A DNA stretch of 64,000 nucleotides from CAYQTE01 sp964420285 (lineage in GTDB: Bacteria; Planctomycetota; Phycisphaerae; Tepidisphaerales; Tepidisphaeraceae), in NCBI GenBank assembly GCA_964420285.1, contig CAYQTE010000010.1:36956-100955 (forward strand). Reading direction: 5' to 3'. Below are positions 43,655-52,107 of this stretch, in pieces. A model generated the notes under the pieces. That model was not told the DNA's origin, did not search any database, and was given only the letters and a program-made list of their open reading frames with translations. How positions within the stretch are numbered: the stretch's first letter is position 1; each line of letters begins with the position of its first letter. Both the position numbers and the translations under genes were made by a program.

Positions 43655-44098
43655 TTACAACTCCGCCAGAGCCGTCCGCCATTCAACATAATGATACGGC
43701 ACGCCAAATTTCGCGTGCAGTTGCTTCAGTTCCCCGTGAAATCGCTCGTAGCTGTCCCGCTGCCACTGCGCTGCCGTGGAATCGCAAAAGAACAGCCGGC
43801 AACCCATCGGCCGGCGGTCATGAACCCCGCAGAGTTTCCCGACCTGAAACGGGCAACCCGCGCCGCTCCAGCCCGGCGGTGACGCCGTCGGTCCCGTCGC
43901 CCAAAACGCGGCCAGTTCCAGTGTCGTCACATACAGCCGATGGCCCCATTCCTCGAAACGACAGCATCGCCCGGAAATGACGCAGACCGGCCTTCGCTCC
44001 TCGATCTCTGCACCGATGCGGCCGTACAGATCGCGCACGGCGGCAATCGCCTCTCCCAGCAACGCCGCTCCCTGCACATCCGCCGCCAGAGTTCCCAT
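43655..44098 (-). CDS. YkgJ-type Cys cluster protein
   Basis: 147 residues from the ATG at 44098. The cysteine pattern is CVISGRCCRFEEWGHRLYVT, then GCPFQVGKLCGVHDRRPMGC, RLFFC. This fits the YkgJ/CxxCxxCC family thought to chelate zinc or iron. There is no signal peptide, so it is cytoplasmic. The reaction is unknown. Confidence 0.75.
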   Translation of the reverse strand: MGTLAADVQGAALLGEAIAAVRDLYGRIGAEIEERRPVCVISGRCCRFEEWGHRLYVTTLELAAFWATGPTASPPGWSGAGCPFQVGKLCGVHDRRPMGCRLFFCDSTAAQWQRDSYERFHGELKQLHAKFGVPYHYVEWRTALAEL

Positions 44099-44199
44099 GA
44101 TCCGTATCGTAGCACTACGCAAATACGCTCACAGGAGTTTCCCGGAAATTTGCAGGCTGTTGATCGGCACCGCCAAGCGATTGCCGCCCGGCGCCAATT

Positions 44200-46434
44200 T
44201 TATTCCTGCGTGGCGGGAGCTGTGGCAGGTATCGTAGCAGGTTGCGCCAGTTTCTTACGGACATCGGCTATGCGGCCGCCGTATGGCTCGGGAAGGTGAG
44301 GATCCATCTTCTGGGCGGCGTCAACCAATTCGCGGCAGGCAGCAGGATTCGTGGCTGCCAGGACCTCGGCCTCGGTGGCCAATTGCGCGCATACATCGCG
44401 GATGTCCGCTGGCCGATTCTTGATCACATCGGCAGCGAAGCTGGCAGCAGCGGAATACTGGGCGGATTCGAGAAGAGCGCCCATCTTGGAATGGGTCAGC
44501 GTCGAGATCGTTGCCTGGTGGCCGCCGTTGGATAGCCAGTAGGCAAACGCCTTATCGTACGATTCGGCCGCCTCGGCCGGCCTCTTGAGTTTCTCTTGCA
44601 GGTCGCCGATTTGCTGGCGAAATTCCGCCAGAGCATCGCTCGGCGGGGATTTCTCCAGCAGCGCAACCAAGGCCTCGTAGACAAACAACTGCTTCTCCGG
44701 ATCGTTTGCCAATGCCGTCGCGCATTTCTCCAACTGCTGCAGCGTCATGATGCTGATCCAGCTCTGCAGTGACACCCATGCCTTGTCGCGCACGGTCGAA
44801 TCCGTATCGTTCTCAATGACGTCCACGAGCTTCTGGTACAGGTCGGGAACGCTCAGCTTGCCCATCGCGGCGGCCGTCTCCAGTCGGATGGCCCCGTCGT
44901 TTGTGGGGTTGAGAAACTGCACGATCCAGTCGGCGGTGTTGTCGCGGCCGATGTTGCCGATGCCCCGAATCGCGTAGAGCCGCACGTTGATCGGCTCCTG
45001 AATGTTGAGGAGTCGATGAAACAGCTCCAGCACCTCGGGAAGGGGTTCGGCCCCGTGTCCCTGCATGGCGGCCAAAGCCGTGACCAAGGCGCTGCGGAGA
45101 CTTTCGGTGCCGGGGCCATTCGCCTGAGATACTCGATTCACCAGGTCCAGCGACACCTTCCGCGCCAGTGCCTGATCGTCCTTGCTCAACGTTGGCCCCA
45201 ACACGGCCAGCGCCAATGCGGCGTCTCTGGCGACTTGATAGGAGCGGTCGGCCAGAAGACTGTCCAGCGGTTGCACCGCCCGAAGATTGCCTATGGGGGC
45301 GATGGCTCTGGCGATAAGACCCTTGACGACATCGTCAGTTTCCACGTCAAGCTGGGCTAGTAACACATCAAAGGATGCCGTGTCCGAGTCCAGGGCGATG
45401 GCCACCCAATACCGCACCTCGGTGGCCGGGTCACCGATCATGGGTCGAAACATCGTCATGATTTTCGCATCAAACAGCGGCCCTTTGCTGAGTTCATCGG
45501 CGACAATATGGGCGCCGGCGGCGCGCAGGTCCGGAGCGGCGTTCTGCAGCAGATCAGTGAGCAGAACCCGCTTTTGATCGGCGTTATCCCCGGCGTAGGT
45601 TTTTGCGTATGTGTCATAGATCTCGCCGTCGGCATGCAATCCCACCAATTGGCGAAATCGCGGCGAGAGCGTCGAGAATACGGCGTCGCGATTGGCTTGC
45701 AGATAGCTCACGAAGTCCTTGTCGGACATCGACTTATGCAAATTCCACCACTGCTGCCACTTCTGAACGTCCGGATCGTTGACAAATAGTCCGGTCATTT
45801 CACTCAACGCCTCGCAGGCCGCATTTTGGATGCCCTCGCTTTGATCCGGCCTTTGAAGCAAGTCCATCAGCGTCTGAGCGGAATACGTGTGCCCAAAGCT
45901 GCCCATCGCCCTGATCGCCGCGCTGCGCGTGGACTCCTGCGATTCCTGAAGCGACAGGTTCGAGGCCCTTTCGCTCAACTGCTTGAACACATCACTGGCA
46001 TCGCTCGAATCGTGGTAGTCGGCCAGAGCCGCCGCGGCGGCATCCGTCAGGGCCGTATTGGGACCAATGAGGTTGAATAGCGGCCCAACCAGCGCCGGAT
46101 CGGGATTGGGCGCTCTGGCCAGCGCTTTGGCTACGGCAAGCTGACCTTCGTGGCTGGCGCTGCCGAGAATTCCTTTGACATATTGCCGGGCCGTATCCGA
46201 CTTCCGGGCGACCAGTTGCCGGGCGGCGGCGTCGCGTTCGGATTGCGATCCGTCTGGCCCCATGATTGTCCGCTCCAGGGCCTCATCGGTCGCCGGTACG
46301 ACTATCGTCGGCACTGTCGCCGGCCCCAGCGCCGACGCCGTCGTTGGCTGGGCTGTCTGCGCCAGGGCGCGGATCGGCCCGGCCGCAGCCGCAACCGCCA
46401 GCAACAGAGGCATCAAGCACCGTCGCAGTTTCAC
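44200..46434 (-). CDS. Secreted HEAT- and TPR-repeat protein
   Basis: 744 residues from a GTG at 46434. The signal peptide is KLRRCLMPLLLAVAAAAGPIRALA. HEAT-like pairs of helices run from about residue 60 to 560: RSAAIRAMGSFGHTYSAQTL, ARDAALALAVLGPTLS, VRLYAIRGIGNIGRDNTADW, RLETAAAMGKLSVPDLYQ. The last 150 residues look TPR-like (LKRPAEAAESYDKAFAYWLS). It ends with a Pro/Ala/Thr tail. It should be a periplasmic scaffold; no catalytic site is seen. Confidence 0.75.
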   Translation of the reverse strand: MKLRRCLMPLLLAVAAAAGPIRALAQTAQPTTASALGPATVPTIVVPATDEALERTIMGPDGSQSERDAAARQLVARKSDTARQYVKGILGSASHEGQLAVAKALARAPNPDPALVGPLFNLIGPNTALTDAAAAALADYHDSSDASDVFKQLSERASNLSLQESQESTRSAAIRAMGSFGHTYSAQTLMDLLQRPDQSEGIQNAACEALSEMTGLFVNDPDVQKWQQWWNLHKSMSDKDFVSYLQANRDAVFSTLSPRFRQLVGLHADGEIYDTYAKTYAGDNADQKRVLLTDLLQNAAPDLRAAGAHIVADELSKGPLFDAKIMTMFRPMIGDPATEVRYWVAIALDSDTASFDVLLAQLDVETDDVVKGLIARAIAPIGNLRAVQPLDSLLADRSYQVARDAALALAVLGPTLSKDDQALARKVSLDLVNRVSQANGPGTESLRSALVTALAAMQGHGAEPLPEVLELFHRLLNIQEPINVRLYAIRGIGNIGRDNTADWIVQFLNPTNDGAIRLETAAAMGKLSVPDLYQKLVDVIENDTDSTVRDKAWVSLQSWISIMTLQQLEKCATALANDPEKQLFVYEALVALLEKSPPSDALAEFRQQIGDLQEKLKRPAEAAESYDKAFAYWLSNGGHQATISTLTHSKMGALLESAQYSAAASFAADVIKNRPADIRDVCAQLATEAEVLAATNPAACRELVDAAQKMDPHLPEPYGGRIADVRKKLAQPATIPATAPATQE

Positions 46435-46707
46435 TGTCAGACCCTACCACCCGGACAACGGGCTCTGCGTCCAAATCGAATCGCCGCCAGGTCTTGAGGC
46501 AGAGCCGGAACACGTGCCGCCGGGAATCGCGCCCGGCCGCTCTTTGGTTTATCGTCGCGAGGCGAACGTTACAGCATTTTTCGTGTTCGGCAAAGCGCAC
46601 AACGTTGGCTCGATCAGAAATATCTGCTTGCCAGAAGGGCTCTGGCTTGTGTAAAGTAGCGCCGTCGTTTTTTCCTTTTTCATTGTCAGCAGCCGGTGAA
46701 CCCTGCC

Positions 46708-48048
46708 ATGAACGACTGGAGCGACGCGGAACGACGTGTCGAACGTGCCCAGGAGTTGTTCGAACGACGCCAGTGGAAAGAGGCGCTGTCGGAACTCCGT
46801 GCCGCCACCGACATCAACCCGTACAACGGCGCCTGGTTCTTCAACATCGGCCTGGTCCTGGACGAAATGGGCCGGCTCGACGAAGCCGTGCAAGCCTATC
46901 GCCAGGCCGTCTCCATCGATCCCAATGACATCGCGGCCCTGAATCATCTGGGTCAGGACCTATATCGGACGAGCCGGCTGAAGGAATCGTTACGCACCTT
47001 CGAACGCATCGAAGTGATCGATCCATCTTACGAGCCCTCTTATTGCCCGCGCATTCTGGCCTACGCCGAACTGGGCGATCACGACAAGGCCGAGGAGATG
47101 TTCTACAGCGGCCGGCTCTATCGTGAACATTGCCCGCATTGCTATGACCACATGGGATGGAGCCTCTTTGCCCGCGGCTTGTGGGACAAGGCGATCTTCT
47201 GCTGGCTGCGTGCCCTGGACATGCCCGACGCCTCCCCGGACCTACATCCCCGGATCGCTCAGGCCTTCTGGCGAAAGGGCCAGCTCGAACAGGCCCGCCG
47301 TCATTTTCTCAGCGACCTTCGCCGCAACCCCGGCCGAACCTCCACCCTCATCAGCCTCGGCGACCTCCTTGAGCACATGGGCCGCTTCGACGAGGCCGGT
47401 GAAAAATTCCGCCGCGCCATCGAACTGGCTCCCGATGACCCCGCCGTCCTCTACCATCACGGCCGGTGGCTACTCCGCAACGGCAACAATGCCCAGGCCG
47501 CTCTGGCCTTCCGCAAAGTCCTCACCCAGGACCCGACGTTCGGCGGCGCGCACCATTGCCTTGGCCGTCTTTGTCTTCAGCGCCGCGACATCAACGCCGC
47601 CCGCGCCCATTTCCACGCCGAATCCATGCTCCGTCCTCAAGACCCGCGCCTGCTGCTGGAACTGGCCGGTTCGCTCATGGACATCGACGATACGCGCACG
47701 GCCATTGCCTGCCTCAAGCGGCTCACGCAATTGCAGCCCGATAACATCGAAGCCTGGCAGAACCTGGCCGTCGCCCAGTTCATGCGCAAACACTACAATG
47801 ATGGCATCGCCAGTTGCCGCCGCGCCCTGGACATCGACCCCGCCAGCCCCACCGCTCTCTACAACCTGGCCTTGGCCTGCGAATGCCAGGGCCAATGGAA
47901 TTCCGCCCTCACCTGGATCCGCCTCGCCCGCAAGCACCGGCCCACGGACGATTCCCTGGCCGATCTGGAATTCCGCATCCGTTTCCTGCGCCTCAAAGCC
48001 ATCGCCGCCACGATCCTCCGCCGCGCGCTGCGGTTGAATCGCCGATAA
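46708..48048 (+). CDS. TPR-repeat protein
   Basis: 446 residues from the ATG at 46708; a GTG 12 bases upstream is possible. About eleven tetratricopeptide repeats fill the protein (for example WFFNIGLVLDEMGRLDEAVQ, AYRQAVSIDPNDIAALNHLG, ALYNLALACECQGQWNSALT). A basic helix (LRLKAIAATILRRALRLNRR) ends it. No signal peptide or membrane segment is clear. It is probably an adaptor. A possible promoter TTGCCA-18-TAAAGT lies at 46628-46657. Confidence 0.8.
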   Translation: MNDWSDAERRVERAQELFERRQWKEALSELRAATDINPYNGAWFFNIGLVLDEMGRLDEAVQAYRQAVSIDPNDIAALNHLGQDLYRTSRLKESLRTFERIEVIDPSYEPSYCPRILAYAELGDHDKAEEMFYSGRLYREHCPHCYDHMGWSLFARGLWDKAIFCWLRALDMPDASPDLHPRIAQAFWRKGQLEQARRHFLSDLRRNPGRTSTLISLGDLLEHMGRFDEAGEKFRRAIELAPDDPAVLYHHGRWLLRNGNNAQAALAFRKVLTQDPTFGGAHHCLGRLCLQRRDINAARAHFHAESMLRPQDPRLLLELAGSLMDIDDTRTAIACLKRLTQLQPDNIEAWQNLAVAQFMRKHYNDGIASCRRALDIDPASPTALYNLALACECQGQWNSALTWIRLARKHRPTDDSLADLEFRIRFLRLKAIAATILRRALRLNRR

Positions 48049-48053
48049 GTGGC

Positions 48054-48710
48054 ATGGCCTCACACACATTCGAGCAATGGGTGGACGGCATCTTCGATCA
48101 CGAAGTGGCGGACCCTGCGTGGTTTTGGGCAGAAGGTGCGGACCATTGCGTCGAGGATGACGAGACCAACGTCGAGTATTTGACTCGGCTGTTCACGCAT
48201 TGCGACCGAGTCCTTGCGAGATTTGATAATGCGCGGTTGGACCAAGGGCTGAACTTTGTCGCCTTTCCTTCCTGCAGCGATCACAGCCTCTCAATAACAT
48301 ATGGCAATGCAAGCTGGCCGAAGCGCCGAGCCTGTATCCGTTCGATCTACGACCTCTACGCGAAGTGTTTCGCTGTGCGGTGCTCCGGATGTTTGAGCCA
48401 CTCCGAAGCGTGCGAGAACCCGCTGAACGGCATTTGCTACATGTGGTGGGATCTGCTCGGCGGGCGCTGCGGCCGCAATGACGCCGCCAGCGACATTGAG
48501 GGCTTGGAATACCTCGGTGTGATGGAACGATCCTTGACGTTGTCCCACGAAGCCTGCCTCGAAGGGGCATTACACGGGCTGGGACATTGGCATAGATACT
48601 ATCCGGAGCGCGTCAAATCGACTATCGACGCATTTCTGCAAAGCCGAAGCGACCTGCGGCCTGAACTCGTTCTATATGCTCGCCGGGCGCGAAAGGGTGC
48701 GGTCCAATAG
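48054..48710 (+). CDS. Cys-rich protein of unknown function
   Basis: 218 residues from the ATG at 48054, five bases after the TPR gene stop, so possibly cotranscribed. The N-terminal half is acidic and aromatic (FEQWVDGIFDHEVADPAWFW). A cysteine-rich middle follows (CFAVRCSGCLSHSEACENPL, then GICYMWWD). The C-terminal part (ACLEGALHGLGHWHRYYPER, VKSTIDAFLQ) has the His-rich look of a metal or nucleic-acid binder. I do not recognise the family. Base composition is less GC-biased than its neighbour. Confidence 0.6.
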   Translation: MASHTFEQWVDGIFDHEVADPAWFWAEGADHCVEDDETNVEYLTRLFTHCDRVLARFDNARLDQGLNFVAFPSCSDHSLSITYGNASWPKRRACIRSIYDLYAKCFAVRCSGCLSHSEACENPLNGICYMWWDLLGGRCGRNDAASDIEGLEYLGVMERSLTLSHEACLEGALHGLGHWHRYYPERVKSTIDAFLQSRSDLRPELVLYARRARKGAVQ

Positions 48711-48717
48711 GCCGCAT

Positions 48718-50352
48718 TCACTCCGCCGCCGCCGTCAGTTTCAGCAGCACCGCCCCGTGACTGGCGATATTCGCGGTCAAACGATCGCTCGTGTCCGCCA
48801 GAGCCTTATGCGTCCACACATCCACGACGTGATAATTGCCCTTGAGGCCGAGTTGCGCCAGTGTCACACCAATATCCGCCGCGGCCGTCGAGCGGTTGAA
48901 GAGACCGATGGCAATTGAGCCATCGGAAAGCGTCTTACACCACGCCTCGGTTCCGGACGCACTTGTCGCCGCGCCGCGGGCGGCGCGGTCGGCCGTGGCC
49001 GCCGCTACCCTGGTCGCGGCCTTTCCCGACGGATCCTGATCGATCGCCAGAACCTCATCGTTTGTCAGCAACGACAATTCCCACGCATCAGCCCTTGTAA
49101 AATCGCCGCCCAGCATCAGCGGCGACGGCATCAGCGACCAGAGCGTCATCATCGTCGTCTGCTCGGCCTGCGTGAATCCGCTCTGGCGATCGTTCCCTAC
49201 GCTCCGATGCCCCACCGACAAATGCCCCAGCGGCAACATATCCGCATCCGGCCAATGACCCGGCCCGGCCGATGGCAGCCAGCTCGCCGCGGTATCGAAC
49301 ACCGGGTTCAGCAGCGCCCAACGGTCCCAGAAATCGTCCGTGATCCGCCACAAGTTCGCGTTGGCCATGACATGGCCGGCCTGGTTCAGCGGCGTCGCGC
49401 CGGGCGATGTGCTGAACACGATCGCTCGCCCGCTTTTGTTGATCGCATCGTGGATCGTCTTGATCTCCGCCGCTGCATACGGCCGCGACAGGTCGTCTAC
49501 CTTGATGTAATCGACGCCCCACGCCGCGTATTGCCGGAAGATCGAATCGTACCACGCCGCTCCCGCCCCCGTATCGCCCTTTACGCCGTACATATCCTTG
49601 CACCACGCGCACACGCTGGCCGTATCGGCGGCATCGGCGGCCTTGAAATCCGATCCCTCGATCGGCAAATTCGCCTTCACCGCATTTTGCGGAATGCCCC
49701 TCATAATGTGGATTCCAAACCGCAATCCCATCGTGTGAATCTTGTCCGCCAGCGGCTTGAACCCCGCGCCCTTGACCGCCGATGGAAACCGATTGGGTGA
49801 CGGCAACAGCCGGCCGTTGGCATCCATTGTCAAATCCGCGCCCGCCCGGCCCGCGGCGTTGTTGTCGTGCGCGCCCGGATCGTACCAGCGGTAATCCACG
49901 ACCACGTATTGCCAACCATGCGGCCTGAGATATGTCTCCACCGCCTTGGCATTGGCCAGAATCTCATCCTCCGTCACGTTATCCCCGTAACCGTCGTAAC
50001 TGTTCCACCCCATCGGCGGCGTCAGCGCCAATGTCGAACCAACGACGATCGGCACCACCGCCGTCGCGCTTCCAGCGGCGTCTGTGACGGTCACTTTCAC
50101 GTCATAGGTTCCGTCCTTGGCGGCCGTGCCGGATATGACGCCCGTGGCCGAGTCGATCGACAACCCGCCCGGCAATCCATCCACCGCGAACGACATCGGC
50201 CCGCTGCCCGTTGCCGCGATATCCAACATGAACGGCCGGCCCGTGATCGCCGCGTACTGGCCGGGCATGTGAATCGCCGGCGTCTGCGCGATTGCCGATG
50301 CCGCCGCCAATCCTGTCATCATGCACACCAGGGCGATTGCAAGTCTTTTCAT
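48718..50352 (-). CDS. Secreted alpha-galactosidase, GH27, with N-terminal putative Ig domain
   Basis: 544 residues from the ATG at 50352 (AAAGGA about 9 bases upstream). The signal peptide is MKRLAIALVCMMTGLAAASA. Residues 25-105 form a 'putative Ig' domain (FMLDIAATGSGPMSFAVDGL, GLSIDSATGVISGTAAKDGT). The GH27 barrel starts at TPPMGWNSYDGYGDNVTE; YVVVDYRWYD follows. The nucleophile Asp is in VDYIKVDDLSRPY and the acid/base Asp in LWRITDDFWDRW. A C-terminal beta domain completes it. It hydrolyses terminal alpha-galactosides outside the cytoplasm. Confidence 0.88.
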   Translation of the reverse strand: MKRLAIALVCMMTGLAAASAIAQTPAIHMPGQYAAITGRPFMLDIAATGSGPMSFAVDGLPGGLSIDSATGVISGTAAKDGTYDVKVTVTDAAGSATAVVPIVVGSTLALTPPMGWNSYDGYGDNVTEDEILANAKAVETYLRPHGWQYVVVDYRWYDPGAHDNNAAGRAGADLTMDANGRLLPSPNRFPSAVKGAGFKPLADKIHTMGLRFGIHIMRGIPQNAVKANLPIEGSDFKAADAADTASVCAWCKDMYGVKGDTGAGAAWYDSIFRQYAAWGVDYIKVDDLSRPYAAAEIKTIHDAINKSGRAIVFSTSPGATPLNQAGHVMANANLWRITDDFWDRWALLNPVFDTAASWLPSAGPGHWPDADMLPLGHLSVGHRSVGNDRQSGFTQAEQTTMMTLWSLMPSPLMLGGDFTRADAWELSLLTNDEVLAIDQDPSGKAATRVAAATADRAARGAATSASGTEAWCKTLSDGSIAIGLFNRSTAAADIGVTLAQLGLKGNYHVVDVWTHKALADTSDRLTANIASHGAVLLKLTAAAE

Positions 50353-50563
50353 CGCGATTGTCCTTTCCATAGGCTGTTGGGGAACATTTTGCCCGATCGG
50401 GCCCCCGGCCGCACCATCCATGGCGCGAATTTTCGGACGTGCCAATCGTCCGATGCGGACCATCGCCGCGCCGAACCTAAGCCGAGTGCCCGGCCTGCCG
50501 ATACATACTGTGTAACCGGCGTACCTGTTTGATAACAGCGTATCGCACGGTTTATCACACGTG

Positions 50564-51043
50564 ATGGAGACGCACTTGCCCGGCATTCAAATTGGTCAGC
50601 TTCTGGTCGAACAGGGCATCCTGACCCCCTTTCAGGTCGAACGCATTCTACAGGTGCAGACCACCAGCCATCGCCCCTTTGGCGACCTGGCCGAGCGGCT
50701 CTTTGGCATCAACCCCACCGCCGTCGAGGATGCCTGGGTCGAGCAATACGTCCGCACCGTCGGCATCACCGACCTGGAAAGCTGCGAGATCGACCGCAAT
50801 TGCCTCCCCCTGATCAGCCGCCGCCAAGCCTGGCAATTCCACATCCTCCCCCTGGGCCGCGAGAATGACCAACTGCAATTTGCCACCGGTTCCTCCAACC
50901 TGGTCCGCGCCGTGAATTTCTCCGTCCGCGCCCTGAACGAGCCGTTCTATTTCCAGATCGCCGAAAGCGAACAGCTTCAGCATTTCCTCATGCGGCACTA
51001 CCCGGTGCCGTCGTTTATTGCGGAATATGCAATCCGGAAATAG
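50564..51043 (+). CDS. Stand-alone MshEN (GspE N-terminal) domain protein
   Basis: 159 residues. The MshEN/T2SSE_N pattern is IQIGQLLVEQGILTPFQVER followed by ILQVQTTSHRPFGDLAERLF, then DRNCLPLISRRQAWQFHILP and LGRENDQLQFATGS. In MshE and relatives this domain binds cyclic di-GMP and sits before a secretion ATPase. Here it stops without any ATPase domain, and no secretion genes are adjacent. The start is the ATG at 50564 (GTG at 50561 also possible). It may be a free regulator or adaptor for type II secretion or type IV pili encoded elsewhere. Confidence 0.75.
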   Translation: METHLPGIQIGQLLVEQGILTPFQVERILQVQTTSHRPFGDLAERLFGINPTAVEDAWVEQYVRTVGITDLESCEIDRNCLPLISRRQAWQFHILPLGRENDQLQFATGSSNLVRAVNFSVRALNEPFYFQIAESEQLQHFLMRHYPVPSFIAEYAIRK

Positions 51044-51058
51044 GGGACGGTGGGGCGT

Positions 51059-52000
51059 TCAATAACGCTGCTTCAAACCGCTGCCCTCTCGCTCTTGGCC
51101 CGATTTCGGGCTATCAACCCCTGACTCGATCGCATGAATCGTTGCGAGGCGTGGTGCGAGAGTTGACCGTCGAGATAGTACCAGCCAACAACTGAGGAAC
51201 AGAACGCCACAGACCAACCAGTTGCCCCAGAGCGACATTACCGCCCAATACCAGTGGCTCCACCATGTGTAACTGTATTTATCAATAGTCATCTTCGATT
51301 CACCCTGCCAATAATCAAGGTCGGCCAGGGCATAGGTTGCGATGAGGACCGGCAGCGTCCATGTGACAAAACGCGCAAACCAGACCAGCCATGCACAAGG
51401 AACCCGGCATGCCAGAAGTCCCATGTAATAGCCATGCGACAGCACGCCGCGACCGATGAACAAGATCGTCATCATCCCCAGAACCTCATCGGCCACTGAG
51501 TCACACATTGCTCGCCATCCACCGCCTGGGAACCACCAGTCGTATACCGGATCCCAGACCGCCCGAAGGGCCATCAGACCAACGGCGCCCGCATACGCCC
51601 TCCGCATCCTCTGGCAAGTCCGCGCCTGCTTGGGCGTAGGAACAACGGGCTCCGGCCATCCCATGAACCACGCGCCAATCGCCAGAACGACGACCGAAAC
51701 GTCCATGATTGTAAGACTGCGCCCGTCTAAGTCAGATCCGAGCCATCCGCCCCAAAAGATGAGCACCGAACCCAATCCCGACAACCCAGCGCCAAAGCGC
51801 ACTAAGGCGACCCACCTTGCATCAGCAAACGCCAGTTGCTCGGGCCGCAGTGTCCAGGCCACATCCGTTCCGCATTCCGGACATTTCCCATCGGTCCTCA
51901 GCGTTCGCAGGTTATAGCCGCACGTCCGGCAGTGGACATCGCCATCGACTGTCCCGCCCGCAGCCAGCGGATTGTCATTTTTCGCCCGGTCCTGCTCCAT
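51059..52000 (-). CDS. Zinc-ribbon polytopic membrane protein
   Basis: 313 residues. A zinc ribbon near residues 24-45 reads CRTCGYNLRTLRTDGKCPEC and is followed by about five membrane segments (for example GLSGLGSVLIFWGGWLG; VSVVVLAIGAWFMGW; FARFVTWTLPVLIATYALA; NWLVCGVLFLSCWLVLS). Such ribbon-plus-membrane proteins are frequent in Phycisphaerae. Function unknown. It is convergent with the MshEN gene and divergent from the ABC exporter. Confidence 0.7.
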   Translation of the reverse strand: MEQDRAKNDNPLAAGGTVDGDVHCRTCGYNLRTLRTDGKCPECGTDVAWTLRPEQLAFADARWVALVRFGAGLSGLGSVLIFWGGWLGSDLDGRSLTIMDVSVVVLAIGAWFMGWPEPVVPTPKQARTCQRMRRAYAGAVGLMALRAVWDPVYDWWFPGGGWRAMCDSVADEVLGMMTILFIGRGVLSHGYYMGLLACRVPCAWLVWFARFVTWTLPVLIATYALADLDYWQGESKMTIDKYSYTWWSHWYWAVMSLWGNWLVCGVLFLSCWLVLSRRSTLAPRLATIHAIESGVDSPKSGQEREGSGLKQRY

Positions 52001-52107
52001 AGTCCTTGGCCCATCTCCCCCGCTCCCTTTCCCCCCGTCTCCCCTTCTCCCCCGCTCTCCCCCCCGCCCTCACGACATCCCGCCGGATTCGGGATATTAT
52101 TGCGAAA

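Noticed and set aside
50529..50557. TTGATA-17-TTATCA as a promoter or operator before the MshEN gene
   Set aside because: Transcription would start at the start codon, and the TGATAA/TTATCA symmetry is too short to trust.
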